Assembly (NCBI GenBank): GCA_900754955.1
Contig: CAAEEV010000029.1
Span: forward strand, 1-15,137
DNA from: Eggerthellaceae bacterium
GTDB lineage: Bacteria; Actinomycetota; Coriobacteriia; Coriobacteriales; Eggerthellaceae
Direction of reading: 5' to 3'
Length of the DNA stretch: 15,137 nt
Within the stretch, counting starts at the first letter, position 1, and every line of letters begins with the position of its first letter. A program made the position numbers and the translations under genes. The notes beneath the pieces were generated by a model, which saw only the letters and a program-made list of their open reading frames with translations, was not told the DNA's origin and searched no databases. Below, piece by piece: positions 1-4,827 of this stretch.

Positions 1-366
1 GCCCGCGCCGAGCCCCGCGCCTGCCGCTCCGGGACCGGCGGCACCGCCTGCAGATGCACCGCCCATCCCTTCAGCAGACGCGCCGGCTCCCGCGACCCCG
101 AAGCTCGCGCCCGAGGCATTCTGAGCGCCAAGCGTTCCGCCGCCCGCGCCCGGCATCATGCGCGGCGCGGCGCCGTAGCCCGCTTTCTCCACCGCTTCGC
201 AAATCGCCTCCACGGTGGCGGGATTGCCGTCGTACTCCACGTCCATTGAGTTCTTCAGCAGATTCACCGTCGCCTGCTGAACGCCCTCCACCTTGTTGGA
301 GGCTTTCTCAACCCGTGCCGAGCATGCCGCACACGTCATGCCCGTCACATCGAATGTTTGCTTCAT
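1..366 (-). CDS. copA: Copper-translocating P-type ATPase, N-terminal fragment (runs off left edge)
   Basis: This is the first 122 codons of a minus-strand gene that continues past base 1. Residues 1-68 form a heavy-metal-associated (HMA) domain with the metal motif GMTCAAC (Cys12 and Cys15) and the typical pattern in which a post-CxxC helix (ARVEKA) is followed by VNLL strands. In the family this domain binds Cu(I) and passes it to the membrane transport core that exports copper using ATP. From about residue 70 the chain becomes a long Gly/Ala-rich linker, which leads toward a further HMA domain or the first membrane helices outside the window. The ATPase core is therefore not seen; a free-standing CopZ chaperone is less likely because a chaperone would end near residue 70. 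The gene lies 160 bases downstream of csoR on the same strand, supporting copper-controlled co-expression. The ATG at 366 has only a weak GAG-type ribosome site. Confidence 0.85.
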   Translation of the reverse strand, partial: MKQTFDVTGMTCAACSARVEKASNKVEGVQQATVNLLKNSMDVEYDGNPATVEAICEAVEKAGYGAAPRMMPGAGGGTLGAQNASGASFGVAGAGASAEGMGGASAGGAAGPGAAGAGLGAG

Positions 367-444
367 CGATTCATCTCGATTCGTTTTCGTTGCTTCGATC
401 TCATCGAACGCACGCCTGCCGTTTTTTCAAAAGTTTTCTCGAAC

Positions 445-466
445 GAATGTTTCACGTGAAACATTC
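445..466. other. parS: parS centromere site 1 (ParB/Spo0J binding)
   Basis: A perfect 22-base palindrome is made of the 16-base core TGTTTCACGTGAAACA (448-463) with GAA on the left and TTC on the right. The core matches the bacterial consensus parS, the site where ParB/Spo0J dimers load as CTP clamps for chromosome segregation. It sits in the 160-base gap between csoR and copA, so it may be transcribed. An identical 22-base copy lies 913 bases to the right. Confidence 0.93.
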
Positions 467-526
467 CGCACCGTTTGAAAACGCCTAGACAGTCTTTTTT
501 TGCATGCGACTTGTTCAGGCAGGCCG

Positions 527-916
527 CTAGCGCGCGAAACGCTTGATGAGCTGCATCGCCTCGTCGATCACCTCGGTGTTGCCACGCTGCACCTGCTCGA
601 CCACGCACGTTTCCAGGTGATCCTGCAGCAGCAGCGCCGACACGTTATGGATGGCACTTTCCGCCGCAGCGAGCTGCGTGAGCACGTCTCCGCAGTAGCG
701 ATTGTCGTCGAGCATGTCTTTCACGCCATTGAGCTGGCCGATTGCGCGGTTGAGCCGCTTCTTCAAGTCGGCCTGAAACTCCGCCGTGCGCGGCGTTTCC
801 TTATGATGGCAGCAGCATGCCTGCGACCCCTCGCAGCTTCCTGTTCCTCCAGCTCCAGCAGCTTCGGCAGCTTCTGCAATCTCAGCCGCCTCAGCAGGCC
901 CCATGCGTCTCACCAT
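527..916 (-). CDS. csoR: Copper-sensing transcriptional repressor, CsoR/DUF156 family
   Basis: This 129-residue repressor releases its operator when Cu(I) binds. The all-helical CsoR core spans about residues 45-129. The three Cu(I) ligands are Cys75 (in RYCGDV), His100 and Cys104 (in DHLETC). Their spacing of 25 and 4 is the same as Cys36-His61-Cys65 in Mycobacterium tuberculosis CsoR. Upstream of the core is an unusual 40-residue extension that is Ala/Glu-rich and then Cys/His-rich (SCEGSQACCCHHKE). I place the start at ATG 916 because GGAAAGGA precedes it at good spacing. An upstream in-frame ATG at 943 lies inside an operator palindrome and lacks a ribosome site. Two operators and a strong promoter lie just upstream, implying autoregulation, and copA follows. 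Confidence 0.9.
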   Translation of the reverse strand: MVRRMGPAEAAEIAEAAEAAGAGGTGSCEGSQACCCHHKETPRTAEFQADLKKRLNRAIGQLNGVKDMLDDNRYCGDVLTQLAAAESAIHNVSALLLQDHLETCVVEQVQRGNTEVIDEAMQLIKRFAR

Positions 917-933
917 TTCGCTTTCCTTTCCGC

Positions 934-950
934 ATACCCCCATGGGGTAT
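934..950. promoter_or_regulatory. CsoR operator, leader-proximal copy
   Basis: The 17-base sequence ATACCCCCATGGGGTAT has ATACCCC and GGGGTAT arms around CAT. This is the TACCCC...GGGGTA pattern of copper-type CsoR operators. It lies in the csoR 5' leader, about 10-25 bases past the predicted transcription start and 18 bases before the chosen start codon. A repressor here would block elongation or help looping with the second site 39 bases away. Confidence 0.8.
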
Positions 951-967
951 TCCGTATTTCATTGCGA

Positions 968-995
968 AGTATATACCCCCTAGGGGTATTGTCAA
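968..995 (-). promoter_or_regulatory. csoR(-copA) promoter
   Basis: On the minus strand a consensus -35 box TTGACA (995-990) is separated by 16 bases from a near-consensus -10 box TATACT (973-968). Transcription should start near 961. The spacer is almost entirely filled by a CsoR operator, so bound repressor would exclude RNA polymerase. Confidence 0.8.
973..989. promoter_or_regulatory. CsoR operator, within promoter spacer
   Basis: The 17-base sequence ATACCCCCTAGGGGTAT has the same arm design as the site at 934-950, differing only in the centre (CTA instead of CAT). It lies between the -35 and -10 boxes of the csoR promoter. Two sites with one design next to a csoR gene make the operator assignment strong, although binding itself is inferred. 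Confidence 0.82.
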
Positions 996-1027
996 GTTAA
1001 AACAAGCAGGGTGGTGTGCGACTGAAG

Positions 1028-1103
1028 GCGCTCGGAAGGCACGACGCATTCGGGAAACGTGGAGCGTTAGGGCGTCTGGGCATTCGGGCGGTTGGGTACT
1101 CGG
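1028..1103 (+). repeat. Short run of GCRTTCGG-like motifs, possibly related to the larger array
   Basis: Five 8-base motifs (GCGCTCGG, GCATTCGG, GCGTTAGG, GCATTCGG, GTACTCGG) start at 1028, 1046, 1064, 1080 and 1096, giving spacings of 18, 18, 16 and 16. They resemble the units of the array at about 2060-2560. With so few degenerate copies this could be chance. Confidence 0.35.
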
Positions 1104-1276
1104 TGCACGAGCAGTTGGATGGTTGGATGTTTTAGAGGCGAAGTCCGAAAGACAGATGGAGGCGAATGCGAAACGCGGACGCGAAGAACGAGATGCGGAA
1201 GGCAAAGGCGATACGGATAGCGCGATACGCGACAGGAGCAGAGACCCCGCGCAGAAAGCTGGCCGCAGAAGCCGCA

Positions 1277-1337
1277 CGAGCATCACGCGGACGCGAGTCT
1301 AGAAGTGCGAGGAAAAAGCGAAGGCGCGTGATGCTCG
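1277..1337. repeat. 13-base inverted repeat with 35-base spacer
   Basis: CGAGCATCACGCG at 1277-1289 is exactly complementary to CGCGTGATGCTCG at 1325-1337. The right arm ends 21 bases before parS site 2. There is no T-tract on either side, so it is not a standard terminator. It could be a protein-binding pair or a cruciform. Confidence 0.6.
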
Positions 1338-1357
1338 CTAGGACCTACGCTGCTCGC

Positions 1358-1379
1358 GAATGTTTCACGTGAAACATTC
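1358..1379. other. parS: parS centromere site 2 (ParB/Spo0J binding)
   Basis: This 22-base palindrome is identical to the one at 445-466: core TGTTTCACGTGAAACA (1361-1376) with GAA and TTC flanks. It lies 56 bases beyond the stop of the minus-strand membrane protein gene. Flanking bases beyond the 22-mer differ from site 1, so the identity reflects selection on the site and not a longer duplication. Confidence 0.93.
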
Positions 1380-1434
1380 TTTCCCACCCGTCCGAAAAGA
1401 GAAGCCGTTGCGAATGAAACCCGTGACGACCGCG

Positions 1435-1974
1435 CTATTCAGCAGATTGCGTTTCACCTGGCTTCTTGGCCGGCTCCTTCGCCGACTTCTTCGACGTCTT
1501 CTCGCCCTTCTGCTTCTGCGGGCTGTCGAGCTTGATCGCGCGCAGCACGGTGTCGCTCGGAATCTCGTCGGGATGCTCGAACGAATACAGCTTGCTGAAG
1601 TTGAGCACCGCGACCACCGCGGCGAACACGGCAAGACCGAGGTACGACATGTTGCCCACCGTGAAGGCGCACAGAGCGCTCACGGCAAGGGGCACGAGCA
1701 CGAGAAGCACGATGCTCGCCAGCAGCAAACGGCGATTGCTCCGCGAGGGACTTCCGTCGTGGCGCATGCATGCCAGACCGCTCAAGACCGCCGGAAGAAA
1801 CGTCGCCCACGCCAGCGCGAGCAGCGCCGCATCCTCCTTCGACGCCTGACCGCTCGCAACGAGCGGCGCCCCATGCACCGTAGCAAGCACGAGCACAACG
1901 GCGAACACCGCCACCTGATACGCGCCGTTCTTCCACAGCGCCGACTTGTCCGCAAGCAATCTCAATCCCGCCAT
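1435..1974 (-). CDS. Four-helix membrane protein of unknown function with Lys-rich tail
   Basis: I do not recognise this 179-residue protein. It shows four hydrophobic segments, at about residues 17-36, 48-66, 82-103 and 107-124, consistent with an inner-membrane protein. A hydrophilic C-terminal tail rich in Lys, Ser and Pro (about 145-179) follows; the helix count and positive-inside rule would place it in the cytoplasm. No catalytic motif is visible. I chose ATG 1974 because GAGG precedes it at suitable spacing. The frame stays open to an ATG at 2082, which would add 36 residues. That extension has no ribosome site, third-position GC near 55% (the genes around it look much higher) and overlaps the start of the degenerate repeat array, so I judge it non-coding. 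A TGA overlapping the 2082 ATG ends an unconvincing frame through the array. The gene stands alone between the array and parS site 2. Confidence 0.7.
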   Translation of the reverse strand: MAGLRLLADKSALWKNGAYQVAVFAVVLVLATVHGAPLVASGQASKEDAALLALAWATFLPAVLSGLACMRHDGSPSRSNRRLLLASIVLLVLVPLAVSALCAFTVGNMSYLGLAVFAAVVAVLNFSKLYSFEHPDEIPSDTVLRAIKLDSPQKQKGEKTSKKSAKEPAKKPGETQSAE

Positions 1975-2059
1975 GTCGCAACCTCGCTCAGCTTCGTCCA
2001 GTTCATCCGATACGGGAAAATCCCGCTCATCAGCCGCACGCGACCTTCCCGACTCAGCA

Positions 2060-2560
2060 GAAAAGCGCTCGCCTGCGCTCATTTACGAAGAAGCGCTTCC
2101 GTGCGCAATACGTCCGGCCGAAAACGCGTTCGGGTGGAACGCGTTCGGGCGAAGGGCCGCTCGAACGATCGCATTTGCTCGAAAGCGCCTCCAAGCGGGA
2201 ACGCATTCAAACGAAACGCGTTTGAATGAAGGCGCCTCTGGACAAAATGCACTTGGGCAACGGCGCATCCAAACGAGAACGCATTCGGGCAAATCGTGTT
2301 TGGGCGACGGCACCTCTGGGCAAACGCGTCCGGACAAGCGCACCCAGACAAACGCATCCAAGCAAACGCGCTCGAACTGATTGCGTTCGGCCTAAAACGC
2401 ATCCAAGCAAAACGCGCTCGGTCGAAAACGTACTCGAGCAAAACGCGTTCGCCCGAAAACGCGCCCGAACAAAACACGCTTGAACAAAAACGCGTCCAAA
2501 CGAAAGCGCGTTTCGGCAAAACGTCTTCGAATAGAAGCGCGTTTAAACAGAATGCGCGGC
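2060..2560 (+). repeat. Degenerate 15/16-base tandem array (about 32 units)
   Basis: Units of the form AAAACGCGTTCGARC recur along the + strand. The core C of successive units falls at about 2398, 2413, 2429, 2444, 2460, 2475, 2491, 2507, 2522 and 2538, alternating 15 and 16 bases. Spacing is looser (13-17) further left, with cores traceable back to about 2066. Average spacing over the traced part is about 15.3. Individual units differ at many positions, so this is an old or relaxed array and not a recent expansion. Frames are open on both strands, but the non-multiple-of-three spacing argues against a repeat protein. No ribosome site or sensible protein start is seen. It lies between the prepilin peptidase gene and the membrane protein gene. 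Confidence 0.8.
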
Positions 2561-2599
2561 AGGCGAACCCAAACTGTTCAGAATGCGATCGGGAATGAG

Positions 2600-2634
2600 G
2601 CGTGCCGTTTCAGTGTGACATTCCGCTGGCACGC
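2600..2634 (-). other. Weak hairpin downstream of the prepilin peptidase gene
   Basis: The 7-base arms GCGTGCC (2600-2606) and GGCACGC (2628-2634) flank a 21-base loop, 68 bases past the stop at 2702. No T-tract follows, so a role in ending transcription is only possible. The rest of 2561-2701 shows no gene. Confidence 0.25.
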
Positions 2635-2701
2635 AGCCAACCAGTTCGCGCAAACGCGCCGTCCGGATTTGTTACACCCCTAACGCACAACGCACGCCGC
2701 G

Positions 2702-3244
2702 CTAGAACACGAACAGCGCCGCTGCCGCGCCGACAGCGATCGACGGCCCGAACGGCAGCTCGCGCAGAACGGGATAGCCGCCTTCGGTGGCCACGCTGCG
2801 ATCGCCCCACTGCACGCGCGGCCATAGAAGCGCGAACAGCAGACACACGACACACGCCACGAACAGGCACACAATGCCGCGCTCGATGCCGAGGAACAGG
2901 CCCACCACGGCGAGCAGCTTGATGTCGCCGCCGCCCATCGCGCGCTTCTTCGACACCGCCTCGTACACCGCCGTCACCACGAGCAGGCCGCCGCCCAGAG
3001 CGATCGAGCCGATGATGCCGTTGGCGAACGACACGTGTTTGAACGGGTCAGGCGCCAAAAACGACGTGAGGAAATCGGTTCCCGCTATCATTCCGCCACA
3101 CGCCAGCGCAACGCGCCACACAAGCCACAGCGCACCCAGGCCCACAATGAGCACGTTGGGGATACGCAGCGTACGCAGGTCAATGACCGCCGCCATAACC
3201 AGCAGCGCCGCGAACAGCAGATATATGACAGCGGAAACGATCAT
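2702..3244 (-). CDS. A24-family prepilin peptidase (short form)
   Basis: This 180-residue polytopic membrane protease belongs to the aspartic A24 family, whose members cleave leader peptides of type IV prepilins or Tad/Flp pilins at the inner membrane. Both catalytic aspartates are visible: Asp22 in the VIDLRTLRIPN segment after the first helix, and Asp107 in the GGGD motif (MGGGDIKLL). Several further hydrophobic segments follow. It lacks the N-terminal zinc/methyltransferase domain of long PilD-type enzymes, so it resembles the short forms (TadV/CpaA-like). No pilin or secretion ATPase gene lies in the window, so its substrate is unknown. The start codon overlaps the stop of the radical SAM gene (ATGA, 3244-3241), implying translational coupling. 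Confidence 0.9.
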   Translation of the reverse strand: MIVSAVIYLLFAALLVMAAVIDLRTLRIPNVLIVGLGALWLVWRVALACGGMIAGTDFLTSFLAPDPFKHVSFANGIIGSIALGGGLLVVTAVYEAVSKKRAMGGGDIKLLAVVGLFLGIERGIVCLFVACVVCLLFALLWPRVQWGDRSVATEGGYPVLRELPFGPSIAVGAAAALFVF

Positions 3245-4596
3245 GAACCGAAGATCAGCTCCCGTTCCTCACCGGTGAGCGCCGCACGCGCCTGATCGCG
3301 CAGATTGTTCGCGCCGATGAAGAACTGGCGCATCATCACCACCACGAGATAGCGGCCCTTTGGCGTGAGCGTCAGCTCGTCGGCGTTGTCGGTGGCAAAA
3401 GCGCCCGCCGCGCGCATGAACGCCATCTCAACGGGCAGCCCCGCCTCAACCGAACACCCGAAGTCATGCTCGAACGCACGCTTGTCGAGGCGCAATCCGA
3501 ACAGCTGCATCATGAAACGGTAGCGCATGCGGTCGCGCTTAGAAAACGTGGTCTTGCCCATGATGGACATGCGGCCGCTCTCGATGGCGAAGTTGTAGTC
3601 CTTGACCGAGAACGTGTTCACGTACAGGTTCGACCCGAGATACGTGATGCCGCCCGAGCCGATCGCCGGGTACTCCTCGTAGTCGACAACGTATTCGTCG
3701 ATCATGGCGTCGTCGCCCGCCGCATCCGTCCCGCGGCGATTGAACGTCCACGCGCTGCCGTGCTCGAACAGACCGCGCTCGCCCTGCGCGCCCGCGGCGC
3801 CGCCGGCGATCTCCACGCCCGGCAGCTCGCCCGTCAGCAGCTCGCAGATGATCTCGTAGTAGCGCTGCTCGCGCGCGTAATCAACCTTGCCCACCGTGCG
3901 CGCAAGCGACTTCTCCACGCTCGGCGATGCCATGAGCGGATAGAACGTCGTTTGGCTCGCGCCCGACTCGATCACACGCTCGATGTCGCTGATGAGAATC
4001 TCCTCGGTCTGCGCGGGGAAGTTGAAGATCATGTCGGCGTTCATCGACACGAAGTAGGGGCTCGCATCCTGGATGCGCTCCATGATCTCCTGGCCGCAGC
4101 CGTACTTATCGTAGCGGTCCATCTGCTTGAGCAGGCCGTCGTCGAAACTCTGCACGCCTACGCTCAGGCGCTGCACGCGACCCTGCAGCTTGTCGAGATA
4201 GCTCGGGATGAGGTGGTTCGGGTTCGTCTCACTCGACACTTCCCTGATCGAGAACGTCTCGCGCGCGAGATCGATGGTGTCGCACAGCTCGTCGAGCAGG
4301 ATCGTCGGGGTGCCGCCGCCGATGTAGAGGCTGTCGAAATCGTAGCCGAGATCTTTCAACATGAGCATTTCCTTGCGCATGTTGGCGAAGTACGGACGCG
4401 CGCGATCCTCCGCATACGGGAAGCGGTTGAACGAGCAATACGGGCACAGCCGCTCGCAGAACGGCACGTGCGCGTACAGCATGTAGCGCTTGCCCGGTTC
4501 GGGCGCGGGAACATGCAGCTCATCGGTCGGCTTCAGTTTGAGATATTGTTTAGTGCACTCACGCACCGCCATGGTCAACAGTCGTTCAGATAACAT
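3241..4596 (-). CDS. HemN/HemW-like radical SAM protein (coproporphyrinogen III oxidase family)
   Basis: This 451-residue protein carries the radical SAM cluster CX3CX2C at Cys47, Cys51 and Cys54 (PFCERLCPYCSF), which binds a 4Fe-4S cluster and S-adenosylmethionine. It also has the SAM-binding glycine motif IGGGTPT and an NPNHL strand typical of the HemN/HemW superfamily, plus a C-terminal winged region (LTPKGRYLVVVMMRQFF). Family members include the anaerobic coproporphyrinogen oxidase HemN, the haem chaperone HemW, and haem-degrading HutW/ChuW enzymes. I cannot choose between these roles from sequence alone. The middle segment (about 255-310) includes an Ala/Gly-rich insert before EYPAIGSGGITYLG, which replaces the usual GIGAGAHG-like motif. 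ATG 4596 is preceded by GGAAAG. It is the first gene of a pair with the prepilin peptidase. Confidence 0.85.
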   Translation of the reverse strand: MLSERLLTMAVRECTKQYLKLKPTDELHVPAPEPGKRYMLYAHVPFCERLCPYCSFNRFPYAEDRARPYFANMRKEMLMLKDLGYDFDSLYIGGGTPTILLDELCDTIDLARETFSIREVSSETNPNHLIPSYLDKLQGRVQRLSVGVQSFDDGLLKQMDRYDKYGCGQEIMERIQDASPYFVSMNADMIFNFPAQTEEILISDIERVIESGASQTTFYPLMASPSVEKSLARTVGKVDYAREQRYYEIICELLTGELPGVEIAGGAAGAQGERGLFEHGSAWTFNRRGTDAAGDDAMIDEYVVDYEEYPAIGSGGITYLGSNLYVNTFSVKDYNFAIESGRMSIMGKTTFSKRDRMRYRFMMQLFGLRLDKRAFEHDFGCSVEAGLPVEMAFMRAAGAFATDNADELTLTPKGRYLVVVMMRQFFIGANNLRDQARAALTGEERELIFGS

Positions 4597-4722
4597 CGGG
4601 ACTTTCCATTCAGACGCTTAACTATCACGTAGGGTAACAAAGTCTCGGCGCATTTCCGATATCCTCAATCAGAAATACCCCACTCGGTGTATACGGGCGC
4701 GCGAGACGACAAAACAAGGCGA

Positions 4723-4774
4723 AGGGTCGCACCCGATGGCTTTCGCACTCACATGCGCCATCAGATGCGACCCT
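4723..4774 (-). terminator. Long structured hairpin, probable transcription terminator after purD
   Basis: The 18-base arms (4723-4740 and 4757-4774) pair completely in minus-strand RNA, with two G-U wobbles. In plus-strand RNA the same positions are C-A mismatches, which shows that the structure is maintained for minus-strand transcripts. The 16-base loop can form a further four pairs closing a GUGA tetraloop. A U-rich but imperfect stretch (CCUUGUUUUGUC) follows. Confidence 0.65.
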
Positions 4775-4787
4775 CTGTCACGCTCCC

Positions 4788-4824
4788 AGCAAACGCACCG
4801 CCGCATGGGCGGCAAGCGTTTGCT
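4788..4824 (-). terminator. Hairpin directly after the purD stop
   Basis: The 9-base arms AGCAAACGC (4788-4796) and GCGTTTGCT (4816-4824) are perfect and enclose a second stem CCGCC/GGCGG. It begins three bases after the purD stop and has no T-tract. It may protect the mRNA 3' end or act with the larger hairpin downstream. Confidence 0.5.
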
Positions 4825-4827
4825 CCT

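Larger units (their letters stand above)
996..1357. other. Non-coding spacer upstream of the csoR promoter
   Basis: No frame here has a convincing start, codon bias or recognisable protein. The + strand is purine-rich from about 1140 to 1325. The interval holds five loose copies of a GCRTTCGG-like motif (1028-1103) and a 13-base inverted repeat (1277-1289 with 1325-1337), and it ends at the second parS site. Confidence 0.55.

Noticed and set aside
917..943. Longer csoR start at ATG 943
   Set aside because: The codon lies inside the CCCCATGGGG operator palindrome and has no ribosome site, while GGAAAGGA precedes ATG 916.
1975..2082. 36-residue N-terminal extension of the membrane protein
   Set aside because: No ribosome site, low third-position GC and overlap with the repeat array; the ATG at 1974 has a GAGG site.
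2079..2519. Minus-strand frame through the repeat array, ending in ATGA overlap with the ATG at 2082
   Set aside because: It begins at TTG without a ribosome site, the repeat period drifts out of frame (15 and 16 bases alternate), and no pentapeptide-repeat consensus is kept. The overlap is probably chance.
2060..2560. CRISPR array
   Set aside because: Units are only 15-16 bases, strongly diverged and have no unique spacers; no cas genes are present.
3027..3045. CACGTG-containing site as a third parS
   Set aside because: Only the central CACGTG is shared; the GTTT and AAAC arms are absent and it lies within the prepilin peptidase coding sequence.
3466..4593. Long plus-strand open frame opposite the radical SAM gene (and similar long frames opposite purD, purA, yhaN and dnaB)
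   Set aside because: His/Arg/Ala-rich antisense shadows caused by high GC at third codon positions; no motifs or ribosome sites.
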